A stretch of 64,000 bases of DNA from Heliocidaris erythrogramma (lineage: Eukaryota > Echinodermata > Echinoidea > Camarodonta > Echinometridae), in NCBI GenBank assembly GCA_025617745.1, contig CM046858.1, forward strand, positions 39,043,850 through 39,107,849. The letters are read 5' to 3'. Positions 34,245-45,684 of this stretch are shown piece after piece (position 1 is the stretch's first letter; every line of letters starts with the position of its first letter). The notes under the pieces were generated by a model. That model was not told the origin of the DNA. It worked only from the letters and a program-made list of their open reading frames with translations, and ran no database searches. A program made the translations under genes and the position numbers.

Positions 34245-34577
34245 CATGTTCTTGCTAGCTCTCCTTTCATTATTCCTCTGTACCTTGCTATCCTTTGGCT
34301 CCTTCACAAGTTTATTATTCTTTGTCTTAGGAGAATCTGTACTGAAGACTGTATCACTGCTTTTGTCGACCTCATTAGAATCCCTGACAGGGTGTATTTC
34401 CATAAAGTCAGATCCATCGCCAGAGTAAGACTTCAGCCGGCGAACTTGGATCGGGCGGGAGATTTCGATCTTCGCGGGAATGTTCTCGGCATCGGCAAAC
34501 CGTACCTGCTGGACGGACTTCCGACGGGGCTTGCGCTCCAGAGAACGCGAGCGTCGCGATCGCCTACGACCAAACAT
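34245..34577 (-). CDS. first coding exon of the left minus-strand gene, Arg/Ser-rich N-terminus
   Basis: ATG at 34577 opens 111 codons to a strong donor (ATG|GTGAGTTT), leaving phase 0. Residues 1-21 are very basic and Ser-rich (MFGRRRSRRSRSLERKPRRK). A VRFADAEN stretch follows near residues 25-32, and then an acidic/polar, probably disordered region. Local GC and CpG content rise sharply over this exon, as expected for a 5' exon. VRFAD recalls phosphatase-1 docking motifs, but the basic residue usually just before it is absent, so this is only a hint. No enzyme domain is visible. The rest of the gene should lie at lower coordinates. Confidence 0.65.
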
Positions 34578-35900
34578 CTTGCAACCCGAACAGACAGAAC
34601 CTGGGTCCTGTCAGTTATCGGTAACTCTCTCCAACACCATGAACACAGAAAGAAAATGGGAGTTGTTACTGGGTGCACTTTAAAAATCCATGATGTCTGT
34701 CAGGTATTCACTAGGAAATGACAGTTGAAACTTATACAAGAACTATCATCCACTTGAAAGCTGGTCTAGGTCATATATAAAGCAACTAAACTGCGAGTGT
34801 TGTAAAACAACTTTCCACTTCACTCTCTCCAAGCATGCCAAGTCACGCGGACGATCACGTTGTTTGGACCCTTCCTAAACGCTTGAACTAATTTGAGACA
34901 ATATAAAACTGCTAAGCTGGTAAAACTGAGGGATTATGTTAAGGGCAATCTCAACAAAAGGCTGAAGAGTCTTGAGGTCTAAAAAAGTTATTAGACCAGA
35001 ATGGAGGCTCCAGCGAAGGCTCTGGACTAGCTGGTGGGGTGATCAGTTTCTCCAGATGACTACAGGAGACACTGATGGTGGTTTCAGAAAAGTTTCCAAC
35101 TTACAACAATGTGCCAATCAAAATCACTACATAATCAGCATATAACTGTCCATAGGTTCCTATATCCATAGCATATAATCCACTTGGATCTTAGAACCAA
35201 AAATGCTACCAGAATTTGGCAGAAAGCTCAGAAATTTGAAGAGAAATATACCAAATCAAATGAAGTTTGAAGTCAGGTAACTTACTCTGCTGGCCAAAAA
35301 TAAACAAAATGAGCTCACTGTTCTGGAAACAACATCACTTGACTGAATGCTCTTTTCCGAGAAGATGCAAGGGCTATGTACTTTTCCAGTCAGAGTGAGA
35401 GCTTTCTTGATGCACTTGCGATCCTCTCTAGCTCAAACTGATAAATGATGCCAAGAGGGACTTCCTACTATCCCTATGCACTCACTAACAGCTGCATAGC
35501 CATATGGCGACGGCCGTTGATGACGGTCATTGGGTGATATCAGAGCGTGTTACCTGGGTGTTACCTTGACTAGGAAAGAGCGCCAGGGAGGAGGATATTG
35601 CAGTGTGAGGAAGTTGATGAGCGCTAGACATGACAGCACTGTACTTTCTCCATAATCACAACAATCAGGCTTACTGCCAAAAAACAAAGAGTTAGGGTGT
35701 AAATTGGGGGCTAATTACATATGCTGACGTAAGACTGTATTAGGAAGTCTTTGGGCATGCAATAAGCTTAGATGTCATTTATCCACTCCTCTATTTTTTA
35801 TTCTAGTTTGCCTCAGGTTACCAAACAGTCAACATACGAAAAACGATTTTACTTATAACTCATTTGATTTAACATTTGTTCTCTACTTTATCAAATAAAG
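34578..35900. promoter_or_regulatory. probable 5' region of the left minus-strand gene
   Basis: The first 100 or so bases upstream of the ATG are relatively GC-rich and are probably 5' UTR. No TATA box was obvious at a fixed distance. Further out, the DNA holds only weak splice-like sites (for example minus donors near 35282 and 35546) and no supported exon. Confidence 0.35.
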
Positions 35901-36074
35901 TACAGTGAAACCTGTCTATAAAGACCACTCAAGGGAGACAAGAAAACGGTCTTTATGTACAGGTTCCTTTAATACACATTTCAATGAGAAACACTTTTCA
36001 AGGGAAACAAAAACTGGCCTTTATAAACAGGTGGTCTTTCTATACAGGTGGTAGCTAAAGCAGGTTTGACTGTA
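35901..36074. mobile_element. family B MITE, copy 2
   Basis: TACAGTGAAACCTGTCTATA to CAGGTTTGACTGTA, collinear with 26556-26731, including CACTCAAGGGAGACAAGAAA. Confidence 0.85.
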
Positions 36075-36895
36075 TAACGCATCGGGAAGGGGGGGGGGGG
36101 CTATATTTTCTTTATTTCATGAAAATAAAGATTATGAAAATAGTTTTCAATATGGGAAGTGTACTATTACAAATTTAGGGGCTACACTTATATCCATCCA
36201 AAGTGTTATTTTTTTTTACTTTCCTGTACATAAAAAATCAGACTTATTTGAAAATATGCCAATCTACTGGTGAAATTAAATAGATTGAATCTATTTCAAT
36301 TGCTACTGCTATTTTCAGTCAGTTTCCAAGGACACAGCTGGTGCATTACAGTGAAATTCTGGGAAGTATTACAATAGATATCATAAAGTTGTAGGGCCTA
36401 ATCTCCATGCTCTAATTTGTCTGAATCAGAGTATGGTGCACACCCCCACCCCCCCCCCCCCCCTCTTTTCCAAATGGACTTGTCCAATCCACTTTCAGCC
36501 AATTGCAAGCCTCTCCCAGCCTCACCCATTGTTCTAGCAGGGAATTGCATGTTCCTCCCAGTGGGAGGGGATCTTTTTGTTTCAATCTACTAGCAAGAAT
36601 TTCCTGCAAAAAGTTTGACAGGAAAAACTTCTAATGATACATTTATCAACCAATGATGTTATTCTGTAGTTATCATACTACCAAAATCATATTATCACAA
36701 ACCTTTCCGACACCTTGGATATGTACCTCCAATTTGCCTTGACTTTAATTTTTGTTTCAGAAACTCTCTCGTTGCTTCTCTTCTCTTCTCTCTCTCTCTT
36801 TTCCTCCATCTCTCCTACTTTTTCTCTCTATAAATCGTTTTGTCTTTCGCTCTCTTCTTTTCCTTTCTCCCCTTCTATTTCTCACTCTCCACCAG

Positions 36896-37044
36896 GTAAA
36901 TTGGAGCTACAGGGGCAGGATATACCACTTATTGATGAAATGATAGCAGTACATCTTTGTCATCAAACAGATACAAAACCTGATAACCCATCAAACAGTA
37001 CTTTCAAAACCATATGTATGATTCATATATGCCTGAAAGTGTAA
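36896..37044 (+). CDS. candidate terminal exon on the plus strand
   Basis: A very long polypyrimidine tract (about 36770-36890) ends CTCCACCAG. The next 149 bases enter with two bases and stay open for 48 codons to TAA (KLELQGQDIPLIDEMIAVHL then CHQTDTKPDNPSNSTFKTIC and a short tail). No upstream partner was found. The CT tract could be a microsatellite that only mimics a splice acceptor. Confidence 0.25.
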
Positions 37045-38557
37045 ATAGTACAGATTGATCCCTAATGACGTGCAATAGGTATCAGACTGTGTTGTTGTTT
37101 TCTGAGTTGTCTGACACATTTGTTAAACCAACAAACCCTCAAAGTTTGATAAAATAGATCATGATGATTCATTCCAAGTATCCTTTAATTCAATGACGTT
37201 CAACATTCATTAGGCTAGTCAAAAGCAGATAAAGACGGACTTATTTCTCTTATAATCATTAATTTTTTTTAGCAAATATACTAGTTACTAGTTTACAATT
37301 ATTCAAGGGAAAATGGAAGATCATGGATGTTTTGTTTTGAAAAAAAGAAGAAATATATCAAGTACAGATGTTTAGAGCTACTACTTCAATTACAGTGATA
37401 CAAACCCTAAGTTTAGGGTCTGTTTAAATTTCTAAATGTTGGGGGTCCACAGGTAAAATTTGGAAGCCCATGTGCACGAACCCCTGTTAAGTGTTGAGCT
37501 CTGCAATAATGCTCAATGAAGAGGTCCCTCAGATAGGACTTACAGCTGTAAGGTACATGCCCTGCATGCTTACAATGTACCTACTCGATTTCCAAAATCA
37601 ACAACGAAAATACAATCTACAAAAATCGACCAAATTCCAAACATCATGTTTGACAAATACTTGAGCTTAGATATACAATGTATATTTAGAGTCCCTGATT
37701 GAATGTCACTATTCGATGAATAAAACCATTCCTTTGATTTTCTTCCCAGTCCCTAAATACATGTATGTCCAAATTCTAAATTGAAGGAATTTAAGAAGCT
37801 CTTTGTGCAAAGCCTCTTCATGTAGCACCTTATCAAAGTTTCGAATAAAACTGGAGTGGATGAAAAGATTAATGGGCATCAGATTTGGCAAGTAGGATTT
37901 CCGATCCAACATTTAATGGATGTTTGGTAGAAGCGTTGGAAGCATTTCTTTGATTGGGGTGATTGTGGTGCATGGGAAGCTGAAAGGAGGTGCTAAATTG
38001 GTATGTCAAAGTAGAGGATAGGAAAGAACACACACAGCTCTCATAATCCATAGACTACAAAAGATGTAAAAGTAAAGAATGGATTCCTATTTTTATTTGG
38101 GCTCTGGACGAAGATGAAGAAATAATCAGTGTGGCACATAAAACTCTTTCCCCAAGATAACTGTTATGTATGCTCCAGACTTTCTTTCTGATTATACATA
38201 TCTTGGAAATATGAATAACTCCACAAATTTAGTATCAAGATTACAATCTAATAATCACTTTGTGAAATCATATTGCATACAGAAATATCACACCTCCTTT
38301 TAGAAATTCAATTATATTTCAACTTTAATCAATCCCAGACATGTCTCAGTCAAATGAAATTGACATCAATCTAACCTGAGAACAATTCAAATCTAGATCT
38401 CCATTATTTCAACCCTTCCAATCCTACACGCAGTTTATTTATACATGTTGTACATCTACATGAGAACACTAAATGTCATTAGGGCCCGAACTCGAACCCC
38501 AAGTATACAGCAAACTAAAAAAAAAAATCAACCATTTCTTTTACAATAAAATATGAT
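37045..38557. other. non-coding stretch
   Basis: It contains an inverted AGCTGTAAGGTACATGCCC / GCATGCTTACAATGTACC pair near 37545-37580. No supported exon was found. Confidence 0.35.
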
Positions 38558-38766
38558 CTAAAATAAAATCACAATGACTACACCGACAATAGGATGGACA
38601 ACTTGTAACATAATATCCATCTTAAAAGAACTTGCATTACAGGGAGTGTCTCTTGAAGCGCTGGCTTGAAGAGGGTCACAGAGATGCAGAGGTAAGAAGT
38701 ACAAGTTGAGGGTCATTGGTAGGGAAGGGTAGGGGGTCAACAATGGACCCTTCCTGAGGGAGTTGA
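38558..38766 (-). CDS. candidate terminal exon of the right minus-strand gene
   Basis: A superb acceptor on minus (CTTCTTTCCCACCTCCTAG) starts at 38766. Two frames are useful. Entering with two bases gives 68 codons to the stop at 38558, with a hydrophobic end (VVHPIVGVVIVILF). Entering with one base gives QLPQEGSIVDPLPFPTNDPQ then LVLLTSASL and a stop at 38676. AATAAA lies downstream on minus near 38432. The domain is unrecognised and the frame is unresolved. Confidence 0.3.
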
Positions 38767-39102
38767 CTAGGAGGTGGGAAAGAAGGAGCTATCCCCTTCC
38801 TCTCTCGTGTCAACTTCACTTTCCTAGCATCATCACTCACAAGGCTATATATACCCACCTTTTATAATAACATTGGGCTATGTTTTTTTACGCCTTAATT
38901 TTCATCCTCCATTTTTTTTTAATTGGTGGGGGGGGGGGGGGGTCTTGCATTGCATCTTTCATTCATGCCTTATGTATTCTGCATGAAATTTTAAAATCTA
39001 ATAGTTTTTTTTAACTTCTAGTCCGGCTTGGTTATCATGTGAGCCTCGTGTGATTGTGAGCATGATAACCTATGTCGATTGAATGAGTGAACTACTTGCA
39101 TT

Positions 39103-40054
39103 TTAAAGGAGAATTATCCCCACGAGACTTTTATCATTGACCTAAAACAGAATTCTAAACAGTTTCTGATAAAGTAAAAACATCGTATATTCGAGAATCG
39201 AGAGGATGGGAATTGTCGATTGAATCCTCCGATTTTTATTGTTCTCGAGAGTAAAGCAGCGTCGCCATGTTCCCGGTGCGATCGGGCTGTGTGACGTAGG
39301 GCATGGAGTTGGCCGTAGGGCATTGTAATTGGCTCGCAATAGTTCACCAACATTATTTTAAAAAGAGTTTATTATTATTAATAATAACATAAATTACGCA
39401 AGAGTTTCATAATTAAATTAAATAAATCAATTTATATTATCTACGTAACTATCACATTTGAAAAAATTTATTAGAGTAAAATAATCATCGTAAGTAAAAC
39501 GTGTTCCAGGACACACTAGCTTGATTATACGATTCGCCCGGGCATAAGCTTAGCCCGCAGATCTACGTGATAATCGGCCTCCGTGAAATGATCACTGCAG
39601 ATCACATCATTTTTCCGATCAAGTTTGAAGTCTTTTCCTTGGAATTTTTCCACGTTCAATATGGTCACCCAACGCTTGAACAATTGCTGACATTTCTGCG
39701 GGTCTGGCAACCGATGGAATGATTTCCCTATCGTTTTCTTGGAACAGTTACAACAGCCGAACGGTTGACAATACACCATGTTTACCGTGTGTATATGCAG
39801 CGCGCGCTTCATGCAAGCTAGCTACTAGCTAGTGAGTTCTCCATCCCCTACGTCATCACGCGCAAGGTTTTATGGGAAATTTAGAGAAAATGGACGCCGC
39901 CAGTAGGAGTAGACATCGTAAAAAGTGGTCTCTATTTTCTGCTCTTACAACGGCATCAGTTGGTCTAAAACGGTGATTTTTATATCAAATTAAATGTTAT
40001 TTTATTCACTATGACCCTATTTACATTTAAAAGCCTGGGGATAATTCTCCTTAA
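39103..40054. mobile_element. Kolobok-like DNA transposon derivative carrying a THAP reading frame
   Basis: Both ends are TTAA directly next to inverted termini: left TTAA-A-GGAGAATTATCCCCA, right (complement) TTAA-GGAGAATTATCCCCA. At 952 bp it is too small for a full transposase, but it encodes a THAP domain on its minus strand (39525-39812). TTAA target duplications, AAGGRR-like termini and a THAP DNA-binding domain are together the known hallmarks of the Kolobok (T2) superfamily; the assignment is inference from those. The GC-richer interior and CpG content differ from the AT-rich host flanks. Confidence 0.75.
39525..39812 (-). CDS. THAP-type C2CH zinc-finger protein fragment in a transposon
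   Basis: This 95-codon frame has the THAP layout: Cys15 and Cys20 in YCQPFGC, Phe32 and Pro36 in SFHRLP, Trp48, then Cys72 and His75 in ICSDHF. The likely start is the internal Met at residue 12 (MVYCQPFGC), as THAP domains usually begin within a few residues of Met. The usual AVPTIF-type end is replaced by LMPGRIV and an immediate stop. A donor-like GTATAA overlaps that stop, so the protein might continue by splicing. THAP domains bind DNA; in transposons they recognise element ends. No catalytic domain is present, so it is either a remnant or a stand-alone DNA-binding protein. Confidence 0.8.
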   Translation of the reverse strand: MKRALHIHTVNMVYCQPFGCCNCSKKTIGKSFHRLPDPQKCQQLFKRWVTILNVEKFQGKDFKLDRKNDVICSDHFTEADYHVDLRAKLMPGRIV

Positions 40055-41755
40055 GAAAAAGCTTTTAATATCCATCAATAAATATGCAGTGCCTCAAAAG
40101 AGCAAAAGAAAGATTCCTTGATATCCTTTGAGAACATAATCATCTAAGAAAAACACAAATACAAACAGAAAGTGGTTTGTGCAAATTACTGTGTTGTGAT
40201 ATGCCTCTGGGGACTAGGTCTTTGCTACCAGTAGACAAGATGGGTGAAGAATGCCCCCCTTCATCCCAATGCTCACCTACAGCAGACTCCTTGATCTCAA
40301 TGGACAGACTGTATGAACAGAGGACCCGGAAAGACTAAGCCCATCACATAATCCGCTCTAGTCTCTGGGACAATCCCTTGTTGGGGTGCCTAATCACACC
40401 ACCTCTACCAATCTCCACTGTCCCCCTTCTACCTGTTGTCAAACACTGCCATGCCCCACTGCCCTCTATTGTCAATAATCTGGTTCATTCAAAGCTTGAC
40501 TTGGTGCTGCTAAGACTGCACCTACACTATCCCTAAGGAACCAAATTAAAAGAAAGGGATTCCGCACCACTTTGTTCTCTTATTGATGCCTAATAAGGGA
40601 GGTATTTTAAATTGATAGATTGATCCTAGTCTAAGGTCGCCCTGTGTGACATGCTCAGACTCTCATCTCGGGAATAAGAATAACTGTAAGCTTTCGGGTT
40701 CAAAACTCTCTACAACCCTGCACCATCCTTGTTGACTGCACGAACCAGATAGACTGTGTGGCAACACTCAGGGCATGTTTGGAATGTCTTCTGCAATGAA
40801 CCAGCATGTACCCAACAATCTTTCAAGAAGGGTCTGTTTCTACAAACAATGTGAACAGATATCTGCAAGGCCCAGTCCCATGGAAAGGGAAAGTGTAGGA
40901 AAATCTCTGACTCATCTGTCTAGAGCCAAGCCATGGCCAGGCACTGGTTACTAGACCAAGAAAGCCTAACAGCCGTCCATTGGATCTTCAGTGTCCTTGA
41001 ATATGTTCACAGTCGTTATGTCATATCTGAAGACATATTTATTCAATGACCCTCAGCTTCATATGAAATGAAGAGTGATCAAAATCGGACACGAGGGTGA
41101 ACATATAGCTGCCCTAGGTCTAGGAAGCAGCTCTAAATCACTACCGATATCAGCTGGAATACTTCATGTGCTGCTATGCTAGGCCAGCCTTTAATACTCA
41201 CTGTTTCATAGCTGGTCTGGAAATAACAGGCCAACATACTGACACAGGCCTACATGTATGCTGTTACTTTCATCGTATCTGACAACTCTTGCATTATTCC
41301 CTTGAAGTGTATCTATCTTAGGCATACCTCAATCAGTTTTCAATCAATAAATCCACACTCAGCAAACCTATTTAGTTTAGCATGCACTCCCTTCGTGCCA
41401 TTCCATCAATACCACTTCTGCTTCTCTGTGGTCATGAAGTCACCAGTAGGTGAAGATTTTTACACTGACCCAAGAATTTGATTAGCTTTTGTCAAGCCTT
41501 TATGCCTAACAGATTTCAAAGAAAGAAAAGAGACATAAATAAGGAAAAGTTTCCTCAGACAGTACGAAGGAAAAAAAAACATTATACATCATTTCCTTGG
41601 GATGGCCTAGAGTCTCTTCATTCGGCAGTGCTAAAGGGGCAGTCATGTGATTTCATGGTCAATGAATCTAGTCATAATAAAAGAAAAATACAGTTGCAAG
41701 TGCTTTGTTCTGGGACCTCCTTTTCCAGTGACATCACATGAGATGAACAATTTTG
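40055..41755. other. intron-like stretch
   Basis: It holds two short minus exon candidates (40277-40308 and 41202-41216, described with the micro-exon chain). No repeat family was recognised. Confidence 0.35.
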
Positions 41756-42010
41756 TTGGTCTCCTAGCTATCCAGACTGTCAATCTCATGGGTTGTCAGT
41801 CTGTTGGGCTATTGGTCTTGTGGACTGTCAATCAGTCTCATGGGCTCTCATCTCTCCTGGGCTGTCGGTCTTGTGGGCTGTCGGTCTTGTAGGCTTTCAG
41901 TCTCTGGGGCTGTTGGTCTTATCAATTGTGGGCTGGATGGTGGTCTCATGGGCTGCCAATCAGTCTCATGAGCTGTTGGTCTTGTGGGCTGTCAGTCTCG
42001 TACGCTGCAG
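41756..42010. repeat. degenerate tandem repeat of about 16-20 bp (GTCTTGTGGGCTGTC)
   Basis: The unit GGTCTTGTGGGCTGTCAGTC and variants occur about a dozen times. A short diverged echo is at about 51400-51475 (GTCTTGTCACTCTTGTGGGC). The open frames here (81-96 codons) are repeat-encoded Leu/Val/Gly stretches. Confidence 0.85.
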
Positions 42011-42284
42011 CCGCTTTGTTCTTATGATTTTTTTTAAGCACAAGGTTGCTGGTTCCGAACCTGCCAAGGAGCCTACTACATGACTTTCACAAATTTGATT
42101 CTTTACCGAGTTTTGGAATGATGCCCAAACTTCCCTTTCACAATATGCTTTGTACATCACTACATCACATAGTGCAATACTACATTCACACAAGAAAAAT
42201 GTCATTACTTTAATGGTATAGATATAAGCCTCAAGTTATCGTATAAGAAGTATACTTTTCCACGTTTGATCAGTAATAATACTA

Positions 42285-42645
42285 TGATAATGATAATAAT
42301 AATAATACCTGGCATTTATAAAGCGCCTTACCCAAACTGGCTCAAAGCGCTGGATATATATTATTACCCCGGTCGTTGGATTCTGGCACGCCCGCACACA
42401 ATGTATGCACATTCTCCACTCCCTGGGGAGCATTCCAGCCAGTCGCCTGTTAAGCCCGCACATACTAAGCAAAGGGCATTAACTTTCGCCATCCTACCGG
42501 GTACCCATTTAACACCTGGGTGGAGAGTGGCAAATGTAGATTAACGTCTTGCCAAAGGACGTTAGTGCTGCGGTGGGATTCGAACCCCGGACCTCGTGGT
42601 TCACAGTCCGGGGTCTTATCCATTGATCCACAACATCTCTAATAA
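42285..42645 (-). mobile_element. tRNA-derived SINE, near full length, minus orientation
   Basis: On the minus strand the head contains an RNA polymerase III B-box-like GGGGTTCGAATCCCACC. A conserved middle follows (TTGCCACTCTCCACCCAGGT, AATGGGTACCCGGTAGGAT), then CTTTATAAATGCCAGG and an (ATT)n tail at about 42285-42310. The head folds only partly as a tRNA, so this is a SINE and not a tRNA gene. Degraded copies are at 42700-42935 and 53996-54150. Confidence 0.85.
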
Positions 42646-42699
42646 CAATACTCAGTTCTTGTATAACGCATATCACATATTTATCAATGTCTCTATGCA

Positions 42700-42935
42700 C
42701 TTCCAAAGTTTCTATAGAGCTTTGGTTTATTACCCCGGCTCAGCCTAGCTGCCCTAATGAAGGTGCTGAAGCTCCAAAGAGTACATTCCTACCGGTACCC
42801 ATTTACTACACCTGGGTAGAGAGTGGCAAAAATAGGTTAATGCCTTGCCAAAGGATGTTAGTGCTGGGTTGGGATTTGAACCCTATACCTTGTGATCTAC
42901 CATCCAGTGACTTGTCCACTAGACCACAGCACCTC
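42700..42935 (-). mobile_element. same SINE family, diverged 5' part
   Basis: It shares TACCGGTACCCATTTACTAC, ACCTGGGTAGAGAGTGGCAA, GCCTTGCCAAAGGATGTTAG and GGGATTTGAACCC with the copy at 42285, in the same orientation. The tail end differs. Confidence 0.8.
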
Positions 42936-43557
42936 TACAGTACGATCGGTAAGGCATGTGAGATGGACCCACGTGATTTGGAAGTCACGTTTTAGAAGGA
43001 GAAGTGGAATTATTCCACACGATAAATCAAAACAGACACAAATTACTGAAATTCAATGGGATGTTTATATTGACATAATGTTGCTCCTAAAATGAAGCGC
43101 AACATAATTCGAGCTTTATAGGATACAATAGAAGAATAGAAGAGTTGTATCAGTTGGATCAACACATCCCCTAATCCAATAATGGTGTGATTTTAACCAG
43201 GTCATGTGTCTGAATATAGAAAATGCTGGTCATCTATCATACTTTGCTGATAATCATTGTGTAGCCACTTTTACGCCATGCCAATCAGGAAAACATTCCC
43301 ATAATTTCTGGTAATGGTGGGGGATATTACCTGCTCAAGCTAATTTTGGCATTGTAAAATTCCCTGAAAGGCACATTGATCTTTGGTTCTTATATGGGGA
43401 ATTGGAATTGACACCATTCGAGTATTGACCCAATAACAGATGACATAAAGTAGAAAAGCAAAAGGTAGACTTCACTATAGATGCATTCCGTTCACAAACT
43501 TCAGGAAAATTCCTCTCGTTTTAAAATTCAAGATTTCGCGATGTCAAAATATGAAAC

Positions 43558-43706
43558 CTGGGCCCCGTTTCATAAAACGTTTGATCAATAACAACTGGCC
43601 CATTTCTATGACCAATTGGCTGTCAGCCAATCAGTATTTAAATAGCTTATAACTGTTATTGTAACTTGTTATTCATACATAACAAGTTTAATGAAACGGG
43701 GCCCTG
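43558..43706. mobile_element. family A element, subtype 2
   Basis: GGGCCCCGTTTCATAAAACG and TTAATGAAACGGGGCCC are inverted ends. The core carries GTCAGCCAATCAGTATTTAA. Confidence 0.85.
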
Positions 43707-43764
43707 AATTACTCCTCGCGGAGCTTGACACTAACAGATGCACGGTTCATGGGCACCCAAAATC

Positions 43765-44062
43765 TTAAAGGGATACGCCACCGGGCGGCCATGGGGAAAT
43801 TCAGAACTGCGTAAGCCCCATTCACTCATACACAAAGTTTGTGCGTCGAACGCGTCCGTTGGACTACTGCAATTACCTTTCGGACTGCACGAAGCCGACC
43901 GAATCTCGCACGAGAGGTCGAGCTCATGCGGAGCGTGCATGTTGCGCGGCGACCAGTCTGTCAGAAGACGCCCGCGGGGCAACAGCATGATATCAGGTAA
44001 CGATCACGGTGCCCTCTCGCGGCATAAAACCGTCCACAATCTGCGGTTGATTATCCCTTTAA
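43765..44062. mobile_element. family C element, copy 3, full length, inverted relative to copy 1
   Basis: TTAAAGGGATACGCCACCGG at the left and ATCCCTTTAA at the right, with TTAA at both edges. The GC-rich core (GACGAACGCGTCC-like, CGGCATAAAACCGTCCACAA) matches copies 1 and 2. Long frames on both strands (85 and 141 codons) are by-products. Confidence 0.85.
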
Positions 44063-45115
44063 ATATGCACCCCCAAATTATCAAAATGATACCATTGGCT
44101 CATGCATGCATACAGGTCATAGAAATTTCAATCCTGCCCCCCCCCCCCCATGAAAAAAGTTAGTGCGAAGCCCTAATTATTGCATAGCACTTTATTATAC
44201 GACACGTAGTACTGTCTTCTATATCTTCACGGGGGGCAGCTAACATGTGGAAGATAGACACACGTGATTTAAAAGTCACGTTTTACGATTCAACATGCAA
44301 TTATTATAAATGATGTATTAAAAAGGACACAAATTAATGAAATGCAATGGGATGTTTACATAAAGAAAAATCAAAAGTAACGTAATCTTAGATTACGCAT
44401 CATGAAAAGATGAAACAGTTGGATTAACAAAATCGGTAAAGTAAAAAATGCTCTGAATACAACACATACTAACAATTATTCATGACCTCTATTACGTTAC
44501 ATAATCAGTGTATAACTGCTTTCAAAATTATCTTCATCAGGAAAAGAAAACACCATTTATTATTTCTGATCCTGGAATCAGATGATCATAAAAGTACTGG
44601 TCGATATTTTTGGCAAAGTAAATAACAACTGTTGCATTTCCCAGAACAACTTTTTTTCTCGAACAATGGGTCCTTTATGGAATTGGTAGGAATTAATGTA
44701 AATTATGGAAATTTAGTGACTGCTACATGCTGTCAGCTCAGAAATGCGACCTCCCATACACAATGGCCAAATCCCAAATGAAGACTATTTGTCAGAAATA
44801 TCAGGGACTTTTGTTGTGTCAGGGGGTGAGAAGGTACAAATTAACTCCTAAGAAATTCATATCAATCAATAAGGATCTATGATAAAGTATCTGAAAATTA
44901 CGGATATATCTTCACCTAATGACATCAATAAAACACATTATTCAATGGGACATCTGCAAAGAGAGATGATGACCATAGGTACATTATGGGTAACATAATC
45001 TGGGATTAGGCTTACAAGAAGGGTCAGTTGATCAATTCATCTACTAATCCAATAATGACCACACAATTTCAATAGGTCATTGGGGCACTGGGTCATATAT
45101 CAAGATGTAGAGTAG

Positions 45116-45345
45116 GAGGTAGTCTGTCTATTTATATATTTTATCGTTAGTTTGGTTTATTTACTTATTCATTTTTTTTTATTTGTTAGTTTGGTTTATT
45201 TCTTTATATATTCATCTGTTTGTTTGTTGGCTGATTGATTGATTGATTGATTCATTCATTCATTCATTCATTCATTCATTTATTAATCTATTATTCAACT
45301 ATCTGTTTATTTATTTATTAATTTATTCATTAATTTATAATGATT
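45116..45345. repeat. tetranucleotide microsatellite (GATT)n/(TTCA)n/(TTTA)n
   Basis: GATTGATTGATTGATT gives way to TTCATTCATTCATTC and then TTTATTTATTAATTTATT. Confidence 0.9.
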
Positions 45346-45684
45346 ATGATTATTATAATTTCAGCCCTTCAACACCTGTTAAAAATGATTTATTTAAGAA
45401 ATAGTACCTTTGCTACATGTATTACAGTCCATGTTCAAAAAACAGAATCCCACAAAATGCCATTAAATAAGTGCATGCAGCCCCACAGTGGAAATATTTT
45501 GTATATAATTATGGATTTAGACTTCTTTGTTGATAATTACAAGTATCAGTTGGTTTGACAATATCTAAAGTATGTGGACATATTCTTCACACTATTCATT
45601 TCTACTGGAACCATACTAGAAGGACGTAGCACTGGTCAATTTCTGACCTGATTACAACCAAAAATTATTTGATAGAAAAAGGTA

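Larger units (their letters stand above)
42955..45115. repeat. three diverged copies of a segment
   Basis: Shared blocks are CACGTGATTTRRAAGTCACG (42971 and 44263), ACACAAATTAMTGAAATKCA with ATGGGATGTTTA (43037 and 44328), and AGTTGGATCAACA-type then CTAATCCAATAATG (43150 and 45045). Copies at about 42966-43230, 44258-44480 and 44925-45110 are in the same orientation. A family A and a family C element lie between copies 1 and 2. Confidence 0.65.

Noticed and set aside
41756..42083. Open frames of 81 and 96 codons
   Set aside because: They are encoded by the 16-20-bp tandem repeat and have no non-repeat content.
42540..42640. tRNA gene suggested by GGTTCGAATCCC on minus
   Set aside because: The B box is followed by the SINE body and (ATT)n tail, there is no complete cloverleaf, and related degraded copies exist at 42700 and 53996.
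43738..44163. 141-codon plus frame and overlapping minus frame
   Set aside because: They lie within the GC-rich family C element, where absence of stops is expected from composition.
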